Shown here: piece after piece, positions 1 through 7,114 of the stretch | Position numbering within the stretch: position 1 is the first letter of the stretch | Layout of the letters: the number at the start of each line of letters is the position of its first letter | Assembly: GCF_002220095.1 (NCBI RefSeq) | Contig: NZ_CP022372.1 | Span: 5,024,501-5,088,500 of the forward strand | Direction of reading: 5' to 3' | Length of the DNA stretch: 64,000 nt | Source: Bosea sp. AS-1 | GTDB lineage: Bacteria; Pseudomonadota; Alphaproteobacteria; Rhizobiales; Beijerinckiaceae | Program-made: the position numbers and the translations under genes | Notes under the pieces: generated by a model | Seen by the model: only the letters and a program-made list of their open reading frames with translations | Databases searched by the model: none | Told to the model about the DNA's origin: nothing

Positions 1-138
1 AGCGTCGTGATCTCGATTGGCGACAACGGACAGAACAACAGCCCCAGCCTCTGCGAGATCGCGGGCTGGGTCTTCAAGTCCAATATCGACGCCACGGAGC
101 GCGGCCAGATGAAGGCCGAGATGGATGGTGCGGCATGA
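1..138 (+). CDS. C-terminal end of a phage late protein (partial)
   Basis: Reading frame open from the window edge to a TGA at 136-138, giving the last 45 residues, which begin SVVISIGDNGQNNS and end MKAEMDGAA. The family cannot be recognised from this fragment. Its stop overlaps the start of the next gene in an ATGA junction, as between most genes of this late operon, so it is probably a co-translated tail or tail-tip protein. The start lies outside the window. Confidence 0.6.
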   Translation, partial: SVVISIGDNGQNNSPSLCEIAGWVFKSNIDATERGQMKAEMDGAA

Positions 139-1283
139 CGCAATACATTCGCCCCGCCATCGCTGTTCCGGCCGTCGCCGCAGCCGTCGCCCAGGCGCAA
201 GGAGGCGAGGACAAGGATCAGCGCAGCCTTCACCGCCGCTTGTCTGCTCTGTTCGGCCCGATGCCTGGCACGACGCAGTATGGCACGATGCGCGTGCTCA
301 ACAGCACCGAATACGATCTGGCTGTGCCCGATTCCGTATACAGCGCCGCAACAGCGCTCGGTCTGGATGTCTCGGACTTCCGCTACAACTCGACGACGGC
401 GCGCGGCTCCTATGGCAACACATCGACCATCCCGTACCTGAAGAATGACGGTCTGCGCCGCCAGGTGATCATTTGCGTTGGAGATAGCCGCTGCAATTCA
501 TCGATCGGCGGCGTATCCACGAACGCGCAGGATCAGATGTGGGCGCAAGGTATCCAGACGAACGGACTGCCGACTTTCTTCTCTTCGACGACATCGTCTG
601 AGAAATTCGCCCATAACCACAGGTGGGCGCACGGCAAATCCCGCCTGATCTGGAATTTCGGCCGGGACAGCGGGCGCCTCGTCAACATCGCTGGCTGGAC
701 CTACACCATCGGCTTCAACTGGCTCGACAATATCGAGCAGATGGTCGACATGGTCGTCGGGCCGCGCCAGCAGCTCGTCATCGCGATCCACGACACGAAC
801 GATATCCCCTATGGCAGCACGAACGGAAATCCCGGCCTCGCCGCGGTCCCCGTCGGAACGCCGGGCGCGACCTACACCGGCACGATCAACTATATCGACA
901 GCTGCCTGAAGCCGTTCATCGCCGCCTTGAAGACGCGCTATGCCGCCGTGGCTGATCTCGTCTTCGTGCATTGTGGGATGTACGCGCGCGGCGCGGGTGT
1001 CGGCACGACGGACCCGGTTCTATGCGCCAAGAACGTTGAGGTGATGAACTACCTCAAGGCGAACAAGGCCATTCTCGGGATCAAGTTCGGCATCGACACG
1101 ACGCAGATTGCGGCGTTGTCGCCCACGACACCCGCCAATGTACTCAACCCGACGATCTTTCAGAACGACACCGTCCACCTCATGACCCCAGGCAACCAGG
1201 AGATGGACGGCCCGAAGGGCGCGCTGTTCGATCGCTGCCTCGGCTATGCGCCAGATCCGGCCTTCGCCGGTCTGGTCTACTAA
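135..1283 (+). CDS. SGNH/GDSL-type hydrolase, phage tail-associated
   Basis: A 382-residue protein. The segment IICVGDSRCNSS carries a block-I GDS motif with candidate nucleophile Ser118, and a terminal D345-x-x-H348 (NDTVHLM) matches the SGNH catalytic Asp-His pair. An N-terminal part of about 105 residues has no recognised domain and may anchor the protein to the virion. SGNH esterases in phage tails usually deacetylate or de-esterify surface polysaccharide; that role here is inference from family and from position just before the lysis genes. Start is the ATG in the ATGA overlap with the upstream gene. Confidence 0.72.
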   Translation: MTQYIRPAIAVPAVAAAVAQAQGGEDKDQRSLHRRLSALFGPMPGTTQYGTMRVLNSTEYDLAVPDSVYSAATALGLDVSDFRYNSTTARGSYGNTSTIPYLKNDGLRRQVIICVGDSRCNSSIGGVSTNAQDQMWAQGIQTNGLPTFFSSTTSSEKFAHNHRWAHGKSRLIWNFGRDSGRLVNIAGWTYTIGFNWLDNIEQMVDMVVGPRQQLVIAIHDTNDIPYGSTNGNPGLAAVPVGTPGATYTGTINYIDSCLKPFIAALKTRYAAVADLVFVHCGMYARGAGVGTTDPVLCAKNVEVMNYLKANKAILGIKFGIDTTQIAALSPTTPANVLNPTIFQNDTVHLMTPGNQEMDGPKGALFDRCLGYAPDPAFAGLVY

Positions 1284-1308
1284 TCCACTTCATCAGCGGA
1301 TCACCACC

Positions 1309-1509
1309 ATGAACGAGGCCTCTGTCGAGGCCGCGCTGCGCAAGCTTGGCTATGCGCCTAATGGTTGCCCTATGCGCCGCATGCAGGTGCTCAAGGCATT
1401 CCAGACGGCGCATCGCCTGCGCGTTACCGGCGTGGCTGACCCCAAGACGATCAAGGCGCTCCAAGCCGCAATGGCGGCCGGGCAACCAGCATTCAGGAAA
1501 GAACCGTGA
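1309..1509 (+). CDS. Small peptidoglycan-binding-like protein
   Basis: A 66-residue protein made almost only of a PGB_1-like repeat: LRKLGY, then VLKAFQTAHRL, then the typical turn VTGVADPKTIKAL. Free-standing modules of this kind sit beside endolysin genes and may help target the muralytic enzyme. I chose ATG 1309, in the sequence ACCACCATG after a 25-base gap, over upstream in-frame codons that would run into the hydrolase gene. Its TGA overlaps the GTG start of the next gene. The domain assignment is by eye. Confidence 0.6.
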   Translation: MNEASVEAALRKLGYAPNGCPMRRMQVLKAFQTAHRLRVTGVADPKTIKALQAAMAAGQPAFRKEP

Positions 1510-1718
1510 AGCTCGTCACTAACTGGCGACGGGTGCTGAAGAGCGCCTGGAGCCTACACACCAACATCCTGATCGTCATCGCCTGCGCGCTCGATTCAGG
1601 AATGACCTACTGGGTCGACGGGCGTGTATCGGCCAGCCTTTTCGTCGGTGTCGCGTCAGGCTTTGCTGCAGCCACTCGCCTGATCAAGCAGGACAAGGTT
1701 TCGGGGGGAGACCAATGA
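1506..1718 (+). CDS. Putative holin (DUF7940-like small membrane protein)
   Basis: A 70-residue protein starting at GTG 1506 inside a GTGA overlap. After a short amphipathic head (KLVTNWRRVLKSAWS) come two hydrophobic stretches (about 18-30 and 44-60) and a charged tail RLIKQDKVSGGDQ. Size, topology and its position directly before the lysozyme gene are those of a small phage holin, which would permeabilise the inner membrane at lysis. It resembles the DUF7940 group from memory; holin function is inference. Confidence 0.55.
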   Translation: MKLVTNWRRVLKSAWSLHTNILIVIACALDSGMTYWVDGRVSASLFVGVASGFAAATRLIKQDKVSGGDQ

Positions 1719-2197
1719 GCCGCGTCAAGAAAAGCGCGCAGGTCGCTGTCCTGACTGCGGCGCTGATCGGCGGCTTCGAGGGACTTCGCCAGAATGCATA
1801 CCCCGATCCCGCAACCAAGGGCTATCCGTGGACCGTCTGCTACGGCGAAACCAGAACAATCGACGGGAAACCGATCCGACCAGGCATGAAGTTTTCCGTC
1901 GAGGAGTGCAAGGCGATGCTTCTGGCCCGAGCCGATGAGTTCGGGACTGCAGTAGAGCGTTGCGTACCTTCGGCCAAGGACATGTCCCCGAAGCGCTACG
2001 TCGCGCATCTAAGCTTGGCCTACAACATCGGCACCGGGGCTTACTGCAAATCCAGCGTCGCTCGCCTGCAAAACGCCGGCCAGCCACGCGCTGCCTGCGA
2101 TGCTTTCATGAAGTGGAACCGTGCGGCTGGCGTCGTGTTCCCAGGCCTCACGCGCCGTCGCGCCGAAGAGCGGGCCATGTGCCTGGAGGGCCTGTGA
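1715..2197 (+). CDS. Phage lysozyme, GH24 endolysin
   Basis: A 160-residue muramidase of the T4/P22 lysozyme class that cleaves the MurNAc-GlcNAc bond of peptidoglycan. Catalytic signature: E22 in GGFEGLRQ, D31 in YPDP and T40 in WTVCYGET, with the E to D spacing of 9 seen in T4 lysozyme; the conserved YNIGTGAYC lies in the middle. Residues 8-20 are hydrophobic and directly precede the active site, so a signal-arrest-release type of export is possible. The gene starts in an ATGA overlap with the holin-like gene and its stop overlaps the spanin start. Confidence 0.88.
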   Translation: MSRVKKSAQVAVLTAALIGGFEGLRQNAYPDPATKGYPWTVCYGETRTIDGKPIRPGMKFSVEECKAMLLARADEFGTAVERCVPSAKDMSPKRYVAHLSLAYNIGTGAYCKSSVARLQNAGQPRAACDAFMKWNRAAGVVFPGLTRRRAEERAMCLEGL

Positions 2198-2577
2198 TGC
2201 TCGCCTTTCTCATGGCTCGCGCCAGCAAACCGATAATCTATGCCGCCATTGCTCTTGGCGCTCTACTCCTGGCGGGACTCGGCTTTTGGCGCGGTTTCGC
2301 GGCCATCGAGCGCATGCAGGACAAGGCGATCAAGGTAGCCGTCGCACTGAACAATGCCCAGTGGCAGGCGCAAATTCAGGCAGCCAACGACAAGGCCAAA
2401 GCCGAGCGCGAAGCACAGGCAAAGCAGGCCGAAGAGGCATCCCGGCAAGCAGCCGAAGAAATCTCCCGCCTTACCAATGAAAACGCAGATCTGGAGCGCC
2501 GCAACCGTGATCTTCCGAACCCTGACGCTTGTGGCCTTGACGCTGATCGCGTCCGGTTGCTCAACGAGAAGCGATAA
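2197..2577 (+). CDS. Inner-membrane spanin, Rz-like
   Basis: A 126-residue protein with one transmembrane segment (about 13-31) and a long charged heptad-rich region (about 45-105, AEREAQAKQAEEASRQAAEE and following) predicted to be a periplasmic coiled coil. This is the architecture of i-spanins, which with an outer-membrane lipoprotein fuse the two membranes in the last step of lysis. The next gene is nested inside its 3' part in another frame, the classical Rz/Rz1 arrangement. The C-terminus (CGLDADRVRLLNEKR) resembles the end of the spanin at the right edge of the window. Confidence 0.75.
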   Translation: MLAFLMARASKPIIYAAIALGALLLAGLGFWRGFAAIERMQDKAIKVAVALNNAQWQAQIQAANDKAKAEREAQAKQAEEASRQAAEEISRLTNENADLERRNRDLPNPDACGLDADRVRLLNEKR

Positions 2578-2776
2578 GCCGACAGTGAAGGTCGAGTTCA
2601 TTCGTCCCGACATTCCAGCAGAGGCTCGCATTGCCTGCCCGAAGCCGGTTCAAACCGAGATCAGGCGCCTTTCTGCCGCGGAAACCTTCCGCTTCTGGAA
2701 CAAGGACCGGACATCCCTGAAAATCTGTGAGCAGCGCCGCAAGGCGGCCGTAGCAGCCGCTGATGAGGCGCGCTGA
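2477..2776 (+). CDS. Outer-membrane lipoprotein spanin, Rz1-like
   Basis: A 99-residue lipoprotein starting at ATG 2477 within the Rz-like gene (+1 frame) and running past its end. Signal peptide 1-27 ends in lipobox IASGC with Cys28 as lipidation site. The mature protein opens STRSDKP, identical to the Rz1-like protein at 63654-63932. Together with the i-spanin it would bridge the periplasm and disrupt the outer membrane. Starting further upstream would place about 40 basic residues before the signal peptide, so it was rejected. Confidence 0.7.
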   Translation: MKTQIWSAATVIFRTLTLVALTLIASGCSTRSDKPTVKVEFIRPDIPAEARIACPKPVQTEIRRLSAAETFRFWNKDRTSLKICEQRRKAAVAAADEAR

Positions 2777-3114
2777 TGCCGGTTACGATTGAGCTTGTTG
2801 GCTATATTTCCGCTGCAATTGGCGCTCTTGCCTTGGTCTGGTTTCGCATCGAATCGCTTGTGAAGGTGTCTCGACGCGAACTTGCTGCCGATACAGCGTC
2901 CGTCGAGGCAGAGCTTCGCGCCCTCGGAACAGATTTCAAGAACTACCAGACCCATGTCGCAGAAACCTATGTTTCGCGGCAAGGCATGAAAGAGCAGATG
3001 GTTCCGCTCTTCGAGGCGGTGAAGGATGTTGGCAATCAGGTCCGTCACCTCAATGAACGCCTCGACCGCGTAATCGAAACGCGCCCGGCCTCGCGCCGAT
3101 CCTCCTCTTCCTGA
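2776..3114 (+). CDS. Membrane-anchored coiled-coil phage protein
   Basis: A 112-residue protein: N-terminal transmembrane helix (about 5-24, then FRIESL), then a charged helical region and a C-terminal block containing HVAETYVSRQGMKEQ and LNERLDRVIE. The same block is conserved at 63319-63657 in the other prophage, at the same place after the Rz1-like gene. No function is known to me; the position suggests a lysis accessory or spanin-associated role. The ATG overlaps the previous TGA by one base. Confidence 0.6.
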   Translation: MPVTIELVGYISAAIGALALVWFRIESLVKVSRRELAADTASVEAELRALGTDFKNYQTHVAETYVSRQGMKEQMVPLFEAVKDVGNQVRHLNERLDRVIETRPASRRSSSS

Positions 3115-3132
3115 ACCGAAGGAATCACCACC

Positions 3133-3753
3133 ATGCGGAACCTGCATATCGCGGGATTGCTGGCGCTCGCCTTCCTCATGGCAGCATGCAGCACTGCCGC
3201 CAACACCAAGCAGGCTGGTCATACCGTCAAGCTCGTCATCGACGCAGGCGGACATGGCTCCGGCGTTCACATCGGCAACGGCTTCATCGTTACCGCGGCG
3301 CATGTCGCGTCGGACCAGGCTAAGATGACGGTCAAGGCTGATGACGGCTCGTCCCGCGAAGCCACAGTGCTGTGGGTCAACAAGAAGTACGATGTCGCGC
3401 TTCTGCGTATGAACCCTGCAGAGAAGATCGGCGTTGCACGCCTGTCCTGTCGTGAGCCGCGCATGAACGAAAAGCTTCATGCTCGTGGAAACCCTGGCAA
3501 CATCGAGTTCGTGACGACCAATGGGCGCATGAGTGGCAAAGTCCGCGAGGTCGGCCCCTGGGCCTCGGTCTTCGTATTCGACGCCACGGTAGCCCCGGGC
3601 ATGAGCGGCGGTCCGGTCTTCGATACCGACGAACACGTTGTTGGTATCACCGTTGGACTGATGATTGTGCCGCTAGGCTTCAGCCCCGGACTCGTCCCGA
3701 TCTCGTACATCGTGCCGGCTAGCACGGTGTGCATGCTCATGGGCCGCGCATGA
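3133..3753 (+). CDS. Trypsin-like serine protease lipoprotein (S1C-like)
   Basis: A 206-residue secreted protease. The signal peptide ends in MAAC with Cys19 as probable lipidation site. Complete catalytic triad: His57 in TAAHV, Asp87 in YDVALL, Ser158 in GMSGGPV. The fold is a bare trypsin domain; no PDZ domain is present, unlike DegP/HtrA. A homologue with the same triad lies at 62584-63264 in the second prophage. It is embedded in the lysis operon, so it may help degrade envelope proteins at lysis or act on the lysogen surface; which is not shown by the sequence. Confidence 0.8.
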   Translation: MRNLHIAGLLALAFLMAACSTAANTKQAGHTVKLVIDAGGHGSGVHIGNGFIVTAAHVASDQAKMTVKADDGSSREATVLWVNKKYDVALLRMNPAEKIGVARLSCREPRMNEKLHARGNPGNIEFVTTNGRMSGKVREVGPWASVFVFDATVAPGMSGGPVFDTDEHVVGITVGLMIVPLGFSPGLVPISYIVPASTVCMLMGRA

Positions 3754-5003
3754 CGCCGGGCGTGACTGACGAGGTCTTGGCTGAGACGCTTGCTGCTTAT
3801 GAAGCATGCGAGCGCAATCAGACAAAGACGGCTTTGGCATTGGGTCTGTCTCGAGGCGGACTGCAGAGCCGGCTGCATCAGGCTGCAGCTCGTGGGATGA
3901 TGGGCACGAAGCCAGTTCTGCCCGGCTTCGAAATATCCAAGACGACTGCGGTGATGGACGAGTCCGGCCGCATCGTACGCGAGTTCATACAGCAGCGCCC
4001 GGAGCGTAGCGAAGGTGCCACAGTACCCGAAGGGCACATCGTCAAGGGCATCTCAACCCTAACGGACGGCGCCGGCAAGATCGTGGCCCAGTGGACCAAG
4101 ACCGCGCTGGACACTCAGGCGCAGATTGATGCCATCCAGGCTGCGGCGCAGGCGTTCAAGGACGATCTGCCCAGGGCAAAGGCGATCAAGGCGCCAAAGG
4201 CCAGCCACGCTGAACTGCTCAACATGTTCGTCGTCACCGACGTTCACATGGGCATGCTGGCCTGGCGCGAAGAATCTGGCGCTGACTACGATCTTGGCAT
4301 TGCCGAAAAGCTCTTGCTCGACTGGTTTACCGCGGCAATCGATCTGGCCCCGAACGCCCACACTGCCGTCTTGGCGCAGCTTGGGGACCTATTGCACCAC
4401 GACGGGCACGAGAGCGTCACCCCGACACATCGCCATGTTCTGGACGCAGACTCGCGACTACAAAAGGTCATCCGCGTCGTCATCCGTACGGTACGCCAGA
4501 TCATTCGCATGCTGCTCGAGAAACACCAGCATGTTCATGTCGTGATGGCCGACGCAAACCACGACCCTGCATCTGGCGCGTGGCTTCGCGAGCTATTCGC
4601 GGCGTTCTACGAGGACGAGCCACGAGTGACAGTCGATAGCACGGCCAGCACCTATTACGTCTACGAGTGGGGTGAGACGTCTCTGTTTATGCACCACGGG
4701 CACCGTAGGAATATCGGCAATGTCGACTCCGTCTTCGCGGGCAAATGGCGCGAGATCTATGGCCGGACGAAATACAGCTATGCCCATATTGGGCATCTGC
4801 ATTCGGACGAGCTCAAGTCCACGAACCTGATGAAGGTCGAGCGCCACGAGACTCTGGCCGCGCCGGATGCCTATGCCGCAAATGGTGGGTGGTTGTCTGG
4901 CCGATCGGCAAAGGTTATCACCTATTCGAAGCGCTGCGGAGAGGTGTTCCGGTCGACGCTTTCAGCCGAGATGGTTTCAGGCTGGGTGAGGGATGCTGCA
5001 TGA
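3750..5003 (+). CDS. HTH-metallophosphoesterase fusion protein
   Basis: A 417-residue protein in two parts. Residues about 5-50 form a Fis/HTH_8-like helix-turn-helix (NQTKTALALGLSRGGLQSRL). Residues about 155-390 carry calcineurin-like phosphoesterase motifs in order: TDVHMG, QLGDLLHHDG, ANHD, MHHGH and GHLH. The usual GNHD is ANHD here. Such domains are binuclear-metal nucleases or phosphatases; with an HTH, a DNA substrate is plausible. A homologue with the same fusion is at 60819-62063. Starts in an ATGA overlap with the protease gene. Confidence 0.78.
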   Translation: MTPGVTDEVLAETLAAYEACERNQTKTALALGLSRGGLQSRLHQAAARGMMGTKPVLPGFEISKTTAVMDESGRIVREFIQQRPERSEGATVPEGHIVKGISTLTDGAGKIVAQWTKTALDTQAQIDAIQAAAQAFKDDLPRAKAIKAPKASHAELLNMFVVTDVHMGMLAWREESGADYDLGIAEKLLLDWFTAAIDLAPNAHTAVLAQLGDLLHHDGHESVTPTHRHVLDADSRLQKVIRVVIRTVRQIIRMLLEKHQHVHVVMADANHDPASGAWLRELFAAFYEDEPRVTVDSTASTYYVYEWGETSLFMHHGHRRNIGNVDSVFAGKWREIYGRTKYSYAHIGHLHSDELKSTNLMKVERHETLAAPDAYAANGGWLSGRSAKVITYSKRCGEVFRSTLSAEMVSGWVRDAA

Positions 5004-5194
5004 GTGCGCATGACCGCTATCCACCGCCCCAAAAAGCCGAGCTCGTGACATTCTGGACCCGCGAGGGGCAAACCGTCATGAGCGTCGTCGCGGCCGGCAA
5101 GGTGCAGGATTTCGAAATACCGCTGCACGTCATGGAAGGAGCAGGCCGCAGAGCACTGGAGACTCTGCTGAAAGCGTGTGGCGATAAAAGATAG
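5000..5194 (+). CDS. Small conserved phage protein (DRYPPP family)
   Basis: A 64-residue protein with the segment DRYPPPQKAELVTFW and then MSVVAAGKVQDFEIP. A relative occurs at 59648-59893 in the second prophage (DRYPPPAEAELVTLW, MSITADGKTQDFYMP), so the gene is real and under protein-level conservation. No known function; no transmembrane or metal motif. It is the last gene of the rightward operon before the terminator at 5216-5249 and starts in an ATGA overlap with the phosphoesterase gene. Confidence 0.65.
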   Translation: MSAHDRYPPPQKAELVTFWTREGQTVMSVVAAGKVQDFEIPLHVMEGAGRRALETLLKACGDKR

Positions 5195-5215
5195 AATCAA
5201 TGCCAAATGGCATTC

Positions 5216-5249
5216 AAGGCTCAGTCGCAAGGCTGGGCCTTTTTTGTTT
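5216..5249 (+). terminator. Intrinsic terminator of the late/lysis operon
   Basis: A stem AAGGCTCAG pairs with CTGGGCCTT (one G-T pair) around an 8-base loop and is followed by six T, then GTTT. It stands 22 bases after the stop of the small DRYPPP-family gene and fits an intrinsic terminator for rightward transcription. Confidence 0.8.
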
Positions 5250-5285
5250 CTTGACTCCGCGCTGCCCGATGCCAGATCGGAAGGC

Positions 5286-5639
5286 ATGTTCGCCGGCCCC
5301 AACCGCCACACGCTCTACATGCACGATGTCCCGCTCCTCTGCGAATGCAAGGACTGCGGGAGAAAGGCGGCTGTTGAGTGCGGGATGCAAAGCAACATGA
5401 CGCCGCTCGCGCGGATAAGGGTCGTCTGCAGCCATTGCGGGAGCCGGAATGTCTGGCGCGGCATGGCCCACAATAAGGCGCGGACGGAAGAATGGCTTGC
5501 CGGCGATCTATCGCGGGCGAAGCTTGAGCCGCCGCACAAGGACGCTCTGTCGCGCGGCGTGCCTGACTATCGCCAAGCCCCTGTCCAGATTCCCCATGCT
5601 CCAACCGCGACAATAGCCGCGATCAGCAGGAGCATATGA
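5286..5639 (+). CDS. Zinc-ribbon-like phage hypothetical protein
   Basis: A 117-residue protein with two CxxC knuckles, CKDCG and CSHCG, about 32 residues apart, the spacing of a small zinc ribbon. The start is uncertain: an in-frame GTG at 5178 would extend it through the terminator, so I favour ATG 5286 downstream of it. No promoter is obvious in the 40 bases between. It converges with the leftward accessory genes. The paired cysteines argue that this frame is coding; the function is unknown. Confidence 0.42.
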   Translation: MFAGPNRHTLYMHDVPLLCECKDCGRKAAVECGMQSNMTPLARIRVVCSHCGSRNVWRGMAHNKARTEEWLAGDLSRAKLEPPHKDALSRGVPDYRQAPVQIPHAPTATIAAISRSI

Positions 5640-5658
5640 GCATCCCGGGGCTGGCGCA

Positions 5659-6135
5659 TCACTCCCCCTGCGCCCGGATGGCTGCGGCTTCGATCGCATC
5701 TGACAACGGATCGCCCTCCCAGTCAGCAGGCATGCACTTGCGCCATTCTGCATGCCTCGCCTTGATCGCAGCGAGCGCGGCTTCTGCGGCTAGGGCGCGG
5801 GCTTCGAGAGCGCGGCATCCGTCGCGGTAGCAGCAGGCGTTGAGCGGGATGTTGACGCCGTCGATCAGGTGGGCAGCGAGGCGCCCTTTCTCAGAGCCTT
5901 CCCGATAGGCGTTGTTCAGATCCTTGCGGGTGATGCGTTCGCCATTCTCATGGTGCAGCGACTTCTCCGCCAGGATCGGGGCGAAAAGGTCGAGGACGGC
6001 GCGAGCCGCGGAGGTGGCGATGTCGTCGCGTTCGTGGCGCCAAGCCGAAGTGGTGTCCGCGTGGAAGCGAAGCAGCAGATCCTTGATCTCCTCCTCGCTC
6101 GGCATCGCGGCTGGGGCTGTGGGGTTAGCGGTCAT
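5659..6135 (-). CDS. Phage hypothetical protein
   Basis: A 158-residue protein with no recognised domain. The N-terminal half looks helical (SEEEIKDLLLRFHADTTSAW), and there is a CCYRDGC cluster in the second half, followed by an alanine-rich helix. It is the last gene of the leftward accessory run and overlaps its upstream neighbour by about 11 bases. Proteins of this general look (SEEEI, YREG, AALAAIKARH) occur in accessory regions of siphophages of soil alphaproteobacteria. Confidence 0.55.
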   Translation of the reverse strand: MTANPTAPAAMPSEEEIKDLLLRFHADTTSAWRHERDDIATSAARAVLDLFAPILAEKSLHHENGERITRKDLNNAYREGSEKGRLAAHLIDGVNIPLNACCYRDGCRALEARALAAEAALAAIKARHAEWRKCMPADWEGDPLSDAIEAAAIRAQGE

Positions 6136-6268
6136 GGGCGGACCTCCCGAAGCTGTAGACTGATCTTACGCCGTCCCAGAATGGTGTGCGGGCATAGAGG
6201 ATACCGCCGAGCACGAAGCCCTGTACGAACGTCAGCAGCATTGCGAGAACCGCGAGCCATTCAGGCAT
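6125..6268 (-). CDS. Small single-pass membrane protein
   Basis: A 47-residue protein, MPEWLAVLAMLLTFVQGFVL and onward, with one transmembrane helix in the first 28 residues and a basic C-terminal tail. A strong Shine-Dalgarno-like GGGAGGGGAAG directly before ATG 6268 decides this start. It overlaps both neighbours by a few bases, as expected in a coupled phage operon. Function unknown. Confidence 0.5.
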   Translation of the reverse strand: MPEWLAVLAMLLTFVQGFVLGGILYARTPFWDGVRSVYSFGRSAHDR

Positions 6269-6578
6269 CTTCCCCTCCCGCCGCAGCGAGCATGGCGCGG
6301 TAGCCAGCCGCCTGACGTTGATCGCGTGGCAGGCCATCGGATAGTGTTACCCTCATTGCAGCCATGCCGGATTCGATCATCGCCTCTGTCGGCTCCTTCG
6401 GCACGAGCACCCACCCCTCAGCCTCTCCGGTAGAGCCGGGTCGGAGGGCTTGGAGGATGCGTTGTGCCGCTTCCTCAAAGCCCATGATATGATGCGCGAC
6501 AACAGCCGGTGCGAGCCCGCTCGCGTCGACCTTGATCGTATCGCGCAGGATCTGGATCAGCGCCTTCTCATCGATCAT
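6261..6578 (-). CDS. Phage hypothetical protein with VPKEPTEAM motif
   Basis: A 105-residue protein starting MIDEKALIQILRDTIK. The C-terminal part has the string GWVLVPKEPTEAMIESG followed by YRAMLAAAGGE, a combination recurrent in accessory proteins of many unrelated phages; no biochemical role is known to me. ATG 6578 is preferred because residues upstream are arginine and proline rich and look like a neighbouring frame. It overlaps its upstream neighbour by 11 bases. Confidence 0.55.
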   Translation of the reverse strand: MIDEKALIQILRDTIKVDASGLAPAVVAHHIMGFEEAAQRILQALRPGSTGEAEGWVLVPKEPTEAMIESGMAAMRVTLSDGLPRDQRQAAGYRAMLAAAGGEDA

Positions 6579-6777
6579 GGCTGGACTCCAGGGCGGCGCG
6601 GCCGGCGGGGGTGATCGCAAAGCTCGGGGATGAAAGCGCGTGCTCCCTCTTGTCGACGAGCCCGAGTTCATGGAGCCGCATGATCGGCTTGTAGGTGGCC
6701 CACAGGTGCATCCGTGAATCGCGCTCGGACAACTCGACCAGCAATTCCCGCTGCGCCTTCGTCAGCTTCTCAGCCAT
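6568..6777 (-). CDS. Small winged-helix-like phage protein
   Basis: A 69-residue protein, MAEKLTKAQRELLVELSERD and so on, with IMRLHELGLVDKRE and then FAITPAGRAALES. This is the pattern of a MarR/PadR-type winged helix: a recognition helix followed by a beta-wing ending in ITPxGRAAL. It may bind DNA and regulate phage or host genes; that is inference from a short match. It overlaps the upstream gene by 8 bases. Confidence 0.5.
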   Translation of the reverse strand: MAEKLTKAQRELLVELSERDSRMHLWATYKPIMRLHELGLVDKREHALSSPSFAITPAGRAALESSHDR

Positions 6778-7114
6778 GTCCTTCGTTCTCCTTGGCGGGG
6801 CGGGGGTGGGTTGGCCAAAGTCGCTCAGCAACGGCCGGATGCTTCTCCCGCATCCAATCTCTCTCACCGTCTTCGATGTCGTCATCTGCAAGGAAGTGCA
6901 GGTCGTCGGACCAATGCGCGTCGCGCAACTGGTAGTTTAGATCTTTGAACGCGGCTTCGCATTCGAAGTGGGTTCGGTCGGCAGCAAAGACGCCATCGTA
7001 AATCTGAACTGTCGAACGATGGCGTGTACCAATTGCGATCTCGGCCCGGCAATGGGCGCACTGGTGCGGTTTGCGAGCGACGACATCTTTGTCAAACAGG
7101 ACAGCGTCAGACAT
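6770..7114 (-). CDS. Phage hypothetical protein with a CxxC motif
   Basis: A 114-residue protein whose N-terminus has KPHQCAHCRAEIAIGTRH, a half zinc-knuckle, and a further Cys in HFECEAAFKDL. This resembles small phage proteins that bind one zinc ion. ATG 7114 follows AAGGAGGGGCGTG, a strong ribosome-binding site. It overlaps both neighbours. Function unknown. Confidence 0.55.
   Translation of the reverse strand: MSDAVLFDKDVVARKPHQCAHCRAEIAIGTRHRSTVQIYDGVFAADRTHFECEAAFKDLNYQLRDAHWSDDLHFLADDDIEDGERDWMREKHPAVAERLWPTHPRPAKENEGHG

Noticed and set aside
5178..5285. GTG 5178 as start of the zinc-ribbon-like gene
   Set aside because: The extension would be translated through an intrinsic terminator hairpin and adds residues with no conservation; ATG 5286 is more likely.
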